Made by a program: the position numbers and the translations under genes. The notes under the pieces were generated by a model, which was not told the DNA's origin, searched no databases, and was given only the letters and a program-made list of their open reading frames with translations. From positions 26,163 through 90,162 of the IMG/VR virus record IMGVR_UViG_3300035670_000105: a stretch of DNA of 64,000 nt; one strand, written 5' to 3'. The DNA comes from a virus. Position 1 is the stretch's first letter, and each line of letters starts with the position of its first letter. Positions 48,776 through 56,175 of this stretch are shown in pieces.

Positions 48776-49102
48776 CACTCAAGGGATCCCTGGTTTCCCA
48801 GGGGCTTGGACCATCTCATCATCCTCCACCGTTGAGGATGTCGGGCGCTCGTGCTGGTTATTAAGGGGGCTGAACCCCTCCAGTGGCCTCTGCACCTTCC
48901 GGCGGTGTACCGCCGGCTTGGCTCAGGATTACCCGTGCCTGCGCTTCTGAGACGCAAGCACTTTCAGGCACACCAGCGGCAGTGGATGCTGCAGCTGTCG
49001 CTGGTGCTCAGTTGTCAAGGTTCCCAGCTGCTGCTGGTCTGCTCAGAAGTGATGCCGATGGGGCTTCCCTGAATTCACCCGATGCTCACTCGACCGTTGC
49101 CG
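48776..49102 (-). ncRNA. Group I intron A in the major capsid gene (about 327 nt, no ORF)
   Basis: Minus-strand core elements: P1 CTCGAT|C-GGCAAC-GGTCGAG with a U-G pair at the splice site. P is GAATTCAGGGAAGCC (49061-49080) and Q is AATCCTGAGCCAAGC (48916-48935). R is AAGGTGCAGAGGCCACTGG (48880-48900) and S is GATGAGATGGTCCAAG (48806-48822), with a P9 hairpin CCTGG-GAAA-CCAGG. TTCAGG in P pairs with CCTGAG in Q, a covariation relative to intron B. The 3' end is placed after the G at 48776, with 48778 as alternative. Confidence 0.75.
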
Positions 49103-49127
49103 ATCGAGGGGACAGTGTGAGGTTCAC
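49103..49127 (-). CDS. Major capsid protein, exon 1 (start codon exon, tentative)
   Basis: Twenty-five nucleotides from a GTG at 49127 to the predicted 5' splice site of intron A. They encode MNLTLSPR plus one base, which then joins exon 2. The ribosome site is weak (GGA 7 nt upstream), and AGGAGG occurs about 25 nt before. A TTG in another frame (49136) is an alternative start if the intron ends 2 nt earlier. The 5' splice site is better supported than the start codon. Confidence 0.45.
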
Positions 49128-49216
49128 CTATCAATCCACAAAACGGAAAGCGCCTCCTGCGCGAATTCGGTGTGGAGGCAACCGGGGTTGTTCCCGTGTG
49201 CCTTACGGCGGATGGT

Positions 49217-50104
49217 ATGTACCCTTATGCCTGTGTAAGAGCAACTGCAATGGCTGGCACGCCACGGACAATCCTCAACCCCTATGAATCGGCGGCCTTG
49301 ACGCGACTGGTGATGTCCTTCTGTTTGGGCAAGGGCTCGCTCTGCCTGTACAGCCGTTGCTATGTCCTGCAGATCGCCCAACCCAATCGCGCTGGCGACT
49401 ACGCCCACTACCAGTGGCGGCGCATCTGCCAGTTCATTCCGACCGCCAAGGCACCGCGCTTCCATCCCCTCGGGCCCGATGGCGAGGGGGAGGGAGATGA
49501 TCGCGGCCAGTGGCGGCTGCGCATCACCAGCCGCTGGTTTGAGACGGCCTACAACATGCTCTATCCGCTGAGCGGTGCGGATCCCGAGAGTGGCTTTCGG
49601 CCGTTCCGCATCGAGCAGCCGGCGCTGGAGTTGCTCGGCGCAGAGGCCATCGCGTCACTGTGGGCGGATCGCGGCCGCGTCCTGCGCGGCACTGGAGCAC
49701 TCAAGGGCCAGCTGAACCTCAGCCGCATCTCCTTTGAAGAAGCGGATCTACTGGCTGCCTGGATCAGCCGGCTGACGGGTGCCAGCGGTGAAGTGGACCG
49801 CAGCCCCCGCAACGCCAATGCCCCGATGCTTTTCCTGGATCAGGACGATCTGCTGGCGATGCTGCAGGCCTTGCGCCCCACCTGGATGGCGCAGGCTCCC
49901 TGCCTGCTGAGCAAGTTCCAGCCGGAGCTGCCGCCGCCATCGAAGGCAATCCCGCGTCGCTCGCGCCGCCGTCGCCTGGCACTGTCGGCTGCGATCGAAT
50001 CAGGCCCTGCCGGTGTGGCGCCGGTGCCAGCGGAGCGGAAGCGCAACCGGCGCATCCCGGTACAACGGCCGATGCTGCCGCCGCTGCTCAACCAAGCAAG
50101 TTGA
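49217..50104 (+). CDS. LAGLIDADG_2-like putative homing endonuclease, possibly degenerate
   Basis: About 295 residues. LTRLVMSFCLGKGSL, then WRRICQFIP, and in the second half LEQP-type IASLWADRGRVL, LNLSRISFEEADLLAAWIS and LLAMLQALRPTWM, follow the order of LAGLIDADG_2 enzymes. The first motif has Lys where the acidic catalytic residue is expected (GKGSL for GDGSL), so it may be inactive. A basic Pro/Arg tail follows. It is antisense to the late genes, wedged between lysozyme and capsid exon 1, about 90 bp from intron A. The start is uncertain (49217 or 49250). Confidence 0.55.
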   Translation: MYPYACVRATAMAGTPRTILNPYESAALTRLVMSFCLGKGSLCLYSRCYVLQIAQPNRAGDYAHYQWRRICQFIPTAKAPRFHPLGPDGEGEGDDRGQWRLRITSRWFETAYNMLYPLSGADPESGFRPFRIEQPALELLGAEAIASLWADRGRVLRGTGALKGQLNLSRISFEEADLLAAWISRLTGASGEVDRSPRNANAPMLFLDQDDLLAMLQALRPTWMAQAPCLLSKFQPELPPPSKAIPRRSRRRRLALSAAIESGPAGVAPVPAERKRNRRIPVQRPMLPPLLNQAS

Positions 50105-50918
50105 GTGCTTCCAGGAAGTAGGGGGACTGGGCGAAGCGCCTCTGGCCCGTCCCCTCCAGATCAGCGCTGACGGCCTGGGCGGCTGGCCTGGACTTGAGGC
50201 TGCTGCCCAGATCGGCGATCAAGGTGTTGAGGTTCTGGCTGCTGCTGATCGCCGCGGCCGTCAATGGCGACACGTTGCTGCTGGTGCCGGCGAGCAGGGG
50301 GGTGAGATCAGCGCCGCTGCCGCCGTTGCGTGCTGCCAGGACCGCCAGCAGGGCGCCTGCATCGCCGTTGCCATCGGATGACACGGCTCCGCCGCCGGGA
50401 GCGGCTACCGCAGGCGCTGGAGCGCTGCTGGCGGGGACTGGTGTACCGCTGTTGCCCGGGTTGGGCGCAGCTCCCAGTCGTCGGTTGTAGAAGTCGAGGA
50501 GCCCCTGGCGGTCTTTCACCGGCTGGCCGTAGAAGCTCTTGCCGGCGCTGGTGGGCAGGGACGCCCACTCCGGTGCCAGGCGATTGAGCGCAGCGCCGTC
50601 GAGCGGCTTGGTGGGATCGACGCCGCGGCGACGCACCAACTCCAGGGCGGCCCTGTCCTGGTTTTCCGGCGTCATCGCCAGGTTCTGGCCGCTGTTGGCG
50701 CCCTTCCAGGTGGGGGAGAGGAACTGATAGGCGCCGGTGGCATCCGAGGCGTAGCCGCCGCTGCTCACCACCCGCCCCGGGTGGGGCTTGGATGGATCCA
50801 CCTTCTGATACCCGAAGGTGATGTCATAGCGAGGGCGACTGGCCTTGCTGTCCCAGGTGCCCTCGGCGTAGCTGATGGTGTCCAGCAGGGCGCGTTGTTG
50901 CGCCGTGATGCCACTCAC
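50088..50918 (-). CDS. Virion lysozyme, GH104 / lambda-R-like
   Basis: A 276-residue protein. Residues 1-140 follow the lambda-type transglycosylase fold: ALLDTISYAEGTWD with the likely catalytic Glu, RYDITFGYQ, SDATGAYQFLSPTW and AALELVRRRGVDP. A Pro/Ala/Gly linker leads to a helical end that may bind another virion protein. It is placed with the head genes and not with lysis genes, so a role in cell-wall opening during DNA entry is likely. Its stop overlaps the antisense endonuclease gene. Confidence 0.75.
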   Translation of the reverse strand: MSGITAQQRALLDTISYAEGTWDSKASRPRYDITFGYQKVDPSKPHPGRVVSSGGYASDATGAYQFLSPTWKGANSGQNLAMTPENQDRAALELVRRRGVDPTKPLDGAALNRLAPEWASLPTSAGKSFYGQPVKDRQGLLDFYNRRLGAAPNPGNSGTPVPASSAPAPAVAAPGGGAVSSDGNGDAGALLAVLAARNGGSGADLTPLLAGTSSNVSPLTAAAISSSQNLNTLIADLGSSLKSRPAAQAVSADLEGTGQRRFAQSPYFLEALNLLG

Positions 50919-51244
50919 CGCCGTGCTCCGCTGAGCATCTGGTAACGGCGTGAGGGAGCAGGGCGCTCGCCGGTCTGCTGAGCGCGTTCGGCTTCCTGCG
51001 CTGCGGCGTCATCGCTGAGGCCCTTGGAGCGGAGGTTGGCGTGATCTTCGCGGAACTGCTCGATGCGCCGCTCGCGCTCCAGCTTGCTTTCACCGCCGCG
51101 GCCGATGTTGCGTTCACCGGCAAAGCGAGGGCGTGGGCCGGCCTTGGCCTCAGGGCGGCCTTCGCCCGGTTGCGCCGCGGTGGGCGACTGGGTGTGGCGT
51201 GCTGCAGCAGCAGCCACCTCATTCGATCCCGCGAAGCGTCTCAA
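50915..51244 (-). CDS. Small charged virion protein
   Basis: A 109-residue, Arg/Glu/Ala-rich and probably disordered protein with a helical stretch (KLERERRIEQFREDHANLRS). The start TTG at 51244 is supported by the promoter-like element 20 nt upstream. It overlaps the lysozyme start by 4 nt, so the two are coupled. Function unknown. Confidence 0.5.
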   Translation of the reverse strand: MRRFAGSNEVAAAAARHTQSPTAAQPGEGRPEAKAGPRPRFAGERNIGRGGESKLERERRIEQFREDHANLRSKGLSDDAAAQEAERAQQTGERPAPSRRYQMLSGARR

Positions 51245-51264
51245 GGTTTCGCCGTAGCTGCGGA

Positions 51265-51274
51265 GAGGGTATGG
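51265..51274 (-). promoter_or_regulatory. Promoter-like element before the charged protein and lysozyme
   Basis: Exact CCATACCCTC, 20 nt before the TTG at 51244. It starts at the foot of a long hairpin. Confidence 0.55.
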
Positions 51275-51303
51275 AACCCAGCCAACTTGCGCCGACTGGG
51301 TTC
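51274..51303 (-). terminator. Strong 13-bp hairpin without a U-run
   Basis: GAACCCAGCCAAC and GCCGACTGGGTTC pair through 13 positions (with G-U pairs in the RNA) around a 4-nt loop. It lies between the stop at 51311 and the promoter-like element. It could be a terminator with an atypical tail, or an RNA processing or stability element. Confidence 0.5.
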
Positions 51304-51310
51304 TACCGCG

Positions 51311-51811
51311 TCAGACCATTGGCATGGTGCCGGGTGTCTGACTGTCGCCGTTGAGCGCATCAATGGCACTGAGCAGACCCCAGGAGCCGACGCCAGTGGC
51401 CAGGACGCCGGCGGCAACCTGCTCGGCGGTTTGCCCGCCGCGATGGTTGATCCAATCCTGGCCCTGCTGCGCCGCCCAGTTGCGGACATGGCCACCCAGG
51501 GGCGCCTGGATGAAGTTGCCCTTGGCCGCCATCAGCCGCTGCTCAGGGGTGAGATCGTTCCACCCCAGGGCCTGTTGATAGCCGCCGAAGCCTTCAAAGC
51601 GCCCATCGGCCGCCACCGCCGTAGCAGTGGCACCACGAACCGGAGCTGCTTCGCCCCGTTCATAGGCGGCGCGTTCGGCGACTTTCCCAGCCCGGCGACC
51701 AGGGGTATCCCGGAAGCGAACAGCATTGGGCCAAGCATCAGCCGCGGCCTGGTTACGCAACTGCTGAGCGCCCTGCGCCACCGGTGGGAGCAGGTGAAGC
51801 GAGGGGTTCAT
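51311..51811 (-). CDS. Hypothetical virion protein
   Basis: A 166-residue, Ala/Gly-rich protein. It has a helical start, a central RFEGFGGYQQALGWNDLTPEQR segment and a hydrophobic C-terminal helix (VAAGVLATGVGSWGLLSAI) that could insert in membrane. It resembles other virion proteins of this operon with a C-terminal hydrophobic end. The ATG shares a base with the preceding stop. Confidence 0.5.
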   Translation of the reverse strand: MNPSLHLLPPVAQGAQQLRNQAAADAWPNAVRFRDTPGRRAGKVAERAAYERGEAAPVRGATATAVAADGRFEGFGGYQQALGWNDLTPEQRLMAAKGNFIQAPLGGHVRNWAAQQGQDWINHRGGQTAEQVAAGVLATGVGSWGLLSAIDALNGDSQTPGTMPMV

Positions 51812-52368
51812 CAGCCCACCCTCTGCGAGAGGCGAAGCATGGTGTTGTCCACCACCTGCCGGCCCTGGGCTGGCATCACATCCCAGATCGCCTGGTTGGC
51901 GAACTCCTGCGCCTTGACGAACGCATCAGTGGTGTCGGGCTGTTGATAGCCCGCACTCGCGCCGCGCAGAGCGTCCAGCTGGCGCTGAGTGGCCTGGGCC
52001 GGAGCGACCGTCTCTGCCAGTCGCATGGCGTTCTCGCCATCGATCTGTGCGTTCTGCAGTTGGCGGTTGCTGCTGAAGTGCAGCTCCCGGGCCATCGCCT
52101 GCTGAGGGGTGTCCGCCGCAATCGTCCGCGTCTGCGGCGATGCCGGAGCACCGGGGGAGAACACCTCACCGCTGAGCTGGCGGTTGGCCTCCATGTCCAT
52201 GTCGAGCTGCCGCTGCAGTGGTTGCATCGGCGGCGCCTGGGGTGCGGCGGGAGTGCCAGCCAGGCGGAAATCGCCGCCCTGGTACTCCATCAGGGCGGCA
52301 GCATCCTGCTGTCCCTTCATCCCCGGGGCCATCATCTCCCCGAGGTTCTTCCGAAATTGAATCGCCAT
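51811..52368 (-). CDS. Hypothetical virion protein
   Basis: A 185-residue, Gln/Ala/Met-rich helical protein (MAIQFRKNLGEMMAPGMKGQ, QPLQRQLDMDMEANRQLSG, HFSSNRQLQNAQIDGENAM). Its composition resembles ejection or internal core proteins. It lies in a run of four overlapping genes downstream of the portal. No family recognised. Confidence 0.5.
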   Translation of the reverse strand: MAIQFRKNLGEMMAPGMKGQQDAAALMEYQGGDFRLAGTPAAPQAPPMQPLQRQLDMDMEANRQLSGEVFSPGAPASPQTRTIAADTPQQAMARELHFSSNRQLQNAQIDGENAMRLAETVAPAQATQRQLDALRGASAGYQQPDTTDAFVKAQEFANQAIWDVMPAQGRQVVDNTMLRLSQRVG

Positions 52369-52382
52369 CAGATCCTCCTGGG

Positions 52383-53249
52383 TTAGGCGTAGGCGTTGAG
52401 GGCCTGCATTGCTGCGGCGTACTCCACCGGGTTGGCCTGCTGCTGACCCTGGGCGATCAGGTGATTGGCCAGGGCCAGTCCTGCAGCACCGGTGCCAGCG
52501 GCGAGAGCGCCGTAGGCCATGCCGGTTTGCACGGGGGAAAGGTTGTTCATCCGCGGCATCCAGCTGGGCATGCCGATGTCCGCGGGAGGCCTGACAGAGG
52601 TGGTGGCGCCAAAGCGCGAGGCAAGGGCGTCCTTCTCCAGGCCAAGGATTTTCATGGCCAGCAGCTGTTGCTCCTCGCTTTCGCCCATCAGATCGACACC
52701 CAGCTGCTGCGCTGCGCGGCCGGCGCCGTGGGCCATGCCCATCAGATGGCTGCTTGTCAGCTCCTGGTTTGCCCGCATCTTGCCCGCCGTGATCTCACGG
52801 GCCTGGGCCATTACATCGGGAGTGGCATTGGCCAGCGGGATTTCGCTCACCTCCTCGATGATCTCAAGCGGTGTGCGGCCGCTGTTTTCAGATGCCTTCT
52901 TCAAGGCCGTATCCAGCGGCTCCTCCACCCACTGGCCATTCACCTTGTACTTGTGAAGGACGGGTGCATAGGGGATGGTGCGACCATTCTTCTCGTAATT
53001 GAAGATGGCAAACCCACCCTGATCCTGGCCAGCCCTGGCCTTCCCGATGATGGTGCGCTCCTCCCGCCAGGTCTTGCCGTTTTCCTTAACGGCCTGCGCG
53101 AGATACTCTTCAACCGCTGGATCTTCAGGGGGGTAATCCCCACCCCCACCGGAGGTGCGGCGAGGGGCGGCGCCAGGCGCTGCGGCAGCGCCCTCCTCAT
53201 AGGTGGGGGTGTCACTGACGACACCTCGGCCTTTCAGTGAGCGAGGCAT
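52383..53249 (-). CDS. Virion protein with C-terminal hydrophobic helix
   Basis: A 288-residue protein. It has a disordered start, a charged centre (VEEYLAQAVKENGKTWREER) and helical segments (MAQAREITAGKMRANQEL). The hydrophobic end (MAYGALAAGTGAAGLALANHL) looks like a Gly-zipper membrane segment. With neighbours of the same type it may form the internal channel used for DNA ejection in short-tailed phages. That role is inference. Confidence 0.5.
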   Translation of the reverse strand: MPRSLKGRGVVSDTPTYEEGAAAAPGAAPRRTSGGGGDYPPEDPAVEEYLAQAVKENGKTWREERTIIGKARAGQDQGGFAIFNYEKNGRTIPYAPVLHKYKVNGQWVEEPLDTALKKASENSGRTPLEIIEEVSEIPLANATPDVMAQAREITAGKMRANQELTSSHLMGMAHGAGRAAQQLGVDLMGESEEQQLLAMKILGLEKDALASRFGATTSVRPPADIGMPSWMPRMNNLSPVQTGMAYGALAAGTGAAGLALANHLIAQGQQQANPVEYAAAMQALNAYA

Positions 53250-53252
53250 GGC

Positions 53253-54380
53253 TCAACCCTCCATGAAGAGCACCTTGCGGCGCACGGCGTCAGCCGGGGC
53301 GGTGGCCAGCACCTTCCAGGCGTCCTGAGGATTGGTGTCCATCAGCTGCGAGAACTGGGACCAGGGATCACCAATCTGGCCACTGGAGGCCGCGGCGGGG
53401 TTGGGCATCGGGGGCATCTGCGGACGCTGGAACGCCTGGGCCTGGGCCTGCTGTTGAGCCAGCGCTTCGCCGTAGGGATCCATCCGGGGGTTCTCGGCGC
53501 GGGGCATCAGCGGTTCACCGCTCTGCACCATCCCCTGCTCCAGCGCGGCCTGGGCAGCTTCCGCCGGGGTTTGCACCGGATAGGGGCCGTCCTCCGAGAA
53601 GAACTTGAGGGTGTAATCGCTGAGGGTGGCGGGATCGGTGAGGATCGTCATCATCGCCTCACGATCTGCGGAAGCAGCCTGCAGGACAGCCTGCACGCGC
53701 TCGATGTAGTCGCGCTGCTCGGCGATCACCTGGGACTGCTGCTGCTGGTGGCCCAGGGACTCCAGCAGGGCGTCTTCCACCTGGATGGAATAGGCGTTCA
53801 GCTTGGCGGGGGTTTCCGCGCCGAAGTGGCTGAGGACTTCCAGCGACTCATCGGAGATGGCGCTGAGGTAGCCGTCAGCGGCGGGAGCGGCGGGTTGCTG
53901 CTGGACGATCTGCGCCGCCGCGGCCTGCTGCGCCCACTGGGCCACTTCCACCGGGCTGGGGGAGTACGCCTGAGTTGCTGGGGGCGAGTAGGTCTGGGCT
54001 GCCATAGGCGAGGGCATTGCCTGCGGCATTTGCGGGACTGCCCAGTTGCCCGTCTGCGCTGCCGTCAACCCTTGTGGGGTCATAGCTGAGGGTGCCGCCC
54101 ATGCCATAGATGGCTGCTGCGGCATCGGGGCGCCGATCAGCTGGTTGAACGCCGCCTGCCAGGGCTGAGCCTGGGGCTGCGCTGCCGAATCCCAGCTGGG
54201 CTGTGTAGGCACCACCGCCTGCGGTTGCATCTGAGGCATGACCCCAGGTGGCATCGAGGCGCTGGGCGGCATTGGCGCGGCGGTCGGCGCGGCCGCGTTC
54301 CAGCTCGGTTGGCTCGCCGCGGGTGGCGCGTAGGCGATCGGCGTCGCTGAGGGTTGGGGGGATACTTGCGAAGTCGACAT
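53253..54380 (-). CDS. Scaffold-like protein overlapping the portal gene
   Basis: About 375 residues. The first 160 are Pro/Gln/Ala/Met-rich (QPSWNAAAPTAAPMPPSASM) and the rest is helical (QSQVIAEQRDYIERVQAVLQ). The order (portal, then this) and the composition suit a scaffolding protein. Its first 506 bp lie inside the portal gene in another frame. The ATG at 54380 is chosen over a TTG at 54425. If only one product uses the overlap, an internal ATG such as that within PMPQQPSMAW could be the start. Confidence 0.55.
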   Translation of the reverse strand: MSTSQVSPQPSATPIAYAPPAASQPSWNAAAPTAAPMPPSASMPPGVMPQMQPQAVVPTQPSWDSAAQPQAQPWQAAFNQLIGAPMPQQPSMAWAAPSAMTPQGLTAAQTGNWAVPQMPQAMPSPMAAQTYSPPATQAYSPSPVEVAQWAQQAAAAQIVQQQPAAPAADGYLSAISDESLEVLSHFGAETPAKLNAYSIQVEDALLESLGHQQQQSQVIAEQRDYIERVQAVLQAASADREAMMTILTDPATLSDYTLKFFSEDGPYPVQTPAEAAQAALEQGMVQSGEPLMPRAENPRMDPYGEALAQQQAQAQAFQRPQMPPMPNPAAASSGQIGDPWSQFSQLMDTNPQDAWKVLATAPADAVRRKVLFMEG

Positions 54381-56163
54381 CGGAATACTGACCGGAATAG
54401 GAGAGTTCTCGCCTGAGGTGATCAAGTGTCCTGTAGATGTACGGGACGAGATCGAGCTGTGGATCAGCGGCGAGTGGCAGATCCGGCTCTTGTGGATGCG
54501 GCACTTGGAAGCCGCTTCTGATCAAGTCGATGAAAATTCCAGCTGAGCGTTGTGTCGCTTCAACCATGCGGAACGGATAGCCGCTCAACATGGCAGCGCG
54601 CTCTTCTGGTGTTTTCTGCGGGAACAGGTACTGGAGTCCCTCGATCGAGGAGACACCAAGTTCCTGCAGGTTCCGGCAGACGATGGAGTTGTTGAGGATG
54701 TCCTGTGGCGAGTCTTCAAAAACCTGACCCGTCCAGCGCCAGTCTACCCGTGCATCACCATCAGGGATCAAGCCGACAACATCCGACGGGATGTCGCCGG
54801 TCTGCTTGACCTCTTCAATGGCTTCTGCCACCTGCTGCTGCCAGCTGGTGAACGCCTTGTCGTACTTGGCGCGGGCTGCATCCACCTCCTCCGGCGGCAA
54901 CTGCTCTGGCAGCACTGGTTCTGGTTTGACCAGGCCCAATGCCTGCGCCAATGACTCACGGAAGATCGTCTCTTCGTGATGAATCATCAGCGCGAAGATC
55001 CGGCAGAAGCCGTATTCCATCAGATCCCGGTTCTTGCGGGTGGCCGTTGTTGCGACGCGGCCATAGAGCGTGCGCACCTCAAAGGCGGTGGCACCGGAAG
55101 AGATGGAGAGATCATCAACGCCGCCGAGGGCAGCGCGGATCATCTCTTGGTACGCCTGGGCGTAGGCGGTGAGATCACCGCTGACCGGATCCGGCGTGAT
55201 GTAGCCGACGCGATCGGCGGCCTCGACATTGGCGATGATCCGCGGCACCCGCAGGCCCTCGGAGTAGCCGCCACCGGTGGGCTGGGAGACACGGGTGGAA
55301 GCCCGGTTCAGGCCGACGAAGCCACTGGAGGAGGAGATGGTGGCGCGTTGAGCGGTGCTCGACTCGCTGTCAGGCTCAACCAGATCGTGGCGCGGGCGGC
55401 TGGAGACGAGGGTGGGTGTCCCGAAGAAGCGCAGGTTGCCCTTGATCGCCTTCACCATCCGATCGTGCTGAAGGATGTAGCCACCCACCCAGTCGAACTC
55501 GCCGTGGCCGCTGCCGGCCTGCAGACCGCGGTTGTTGAAGACCTCGGTGGCGGGGATGAAGCCAAGGGAGTTGACCAGGGTTTCGCCGGGCCGGCCGGCG
55601 ACCAGCTCTTCCCCGAACTGGGGACGCTCGGGGGAGATTGCCTGCTCGATGCGATCAGCGAAGACGCGCAGCCGAATCCAGCGCAGCTCGCCATTGCTGG
55701 CACCAGCGAAGAACCGCTCCTCTGCGCCGCCGAGCTGACTGGTGCCAAGGGCGCTGCCGAAGCCCCGGGGCGGACGCACCTTGAAGGAGTAGATGATCTG
55801 GACTTCTTCCAGGAAGCCGTCCTCGTCGTAGTAGGTGCGGTACTGATCCTGGGAGAAGTAGTGGATGCGGTAGAGATCGCGGGCGGGGCGGAAGTAGAGC
55901 AGCCCTTTGCCATCGATCAGGAACGAGTCGATGATCGACTCAAAGCGGGAGGACAGCTCGTTGAAGTCCACCACGCGGCGAAGGAACTCGCGGCGCTGGT
56001 TGAAGGAATCCTGCCGTGCGAAGAACTCGATGCCCTGGCGGAGCATGAACAGCCGCATCTGGCTGAGATGGGCCGCCACGACCATCGTGTCGACGCCATC
56101 GCCCACGGTGCGGTTGCGGGCCGCCTCAAGGATGGACTGAAAGCGTGTGGCGTCGAAGCTCAC
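53875..56163 (-). CDS. Portal protein
   Basis: A 762-residue portal, the dodecameric ring for DNA packaging. The first 600 residues have the portal layout: a helical N-terminus (MRLFMLRQGIEFFARQDSF), LIDGKGLLYFRPARD, the wing strands, VGGYILQHDRMVKAIKGNLRF, and long stem helices (RKNRDLMEYGFCRIFALMIHHEE). The last 160 residues are Gly/Ala/Pro-rich and overlap the scaffold-like gene in another frame. The GTG at 56163 has a good GAGGG site. It is a long portal compared with T7-type ones. Confidence 0.82.
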   Translation of the reverse strand: MSFDATRFQSILEAARNRTVGDGVDTMVVAAHLSQMRLFMLRQGIEFFARQDSFNQRREFLRRVVDFNELSSRFESIIDSFLIDGKGLLYFRPARDLYRIHYFSQDQYRTYYDEDGFLEEVQIIYSFKVRPPRGFGSALGTSQLGGAEERFFAGASNGELRWIRLRVFADRIEQAISPERPQFGEELVAGRPGETLVNSLGFIPATEVFNNRGLQAGSGHGEFDWVGGYILQHDRMVKAIKGNLRFFGTPTLVSSRPRHDLVEPDSESSTAQRATISSSSGFVGLNRASTRVSQPTGGGYSEGLRVPRIIANVEAADRVGYITPDPVSGDLTAYAQAYQEMIRAALGGVDDLSISSGATAFEVRTLYGRVATTATRKNRDLMEYGFCRIFALMIHHEETIFRESLAQALGLVKPEPVLPEQLPPEEVDAARAKYDKAFTSWQQQVAEAIEEVKQTGDIPSDVVGLIPDGDARVDWRWTGQVFEDSPQDILNNSIVCRNLQELGVSSIEGLQYLFPQKTPEERAAMLSGYPFRMVEATQRSAGIFIDLIRSGFQVPHPQEPDLPLAADPQLDLVPYIYRTLDHLRRELSYSGQYSDVDFASIPPTLSDADRLRATRGEPTELERGRADRRANAAQRLDATWGHASDATAGGGAYTAQLGFGSAAPGSALAGGVQPADRRPDAAAAIYGMGGTLSYDPTRVDGSADGQLGSPANAAGNALAYGSPDLLAPSNSGVLPQPGGSGPVGAAGRGGADRPAATRRSRR

Positions 56164-56175
56164 GGGGAACCCTCG

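Noticed and set aside
46414-48782. Capsid gene broken by frameshift or inserted gene (pseudogene)
   Set aside because: The gap contains a full set of group I intron core elements and a splice that exactly restores the frame, so an intron explains the split better.
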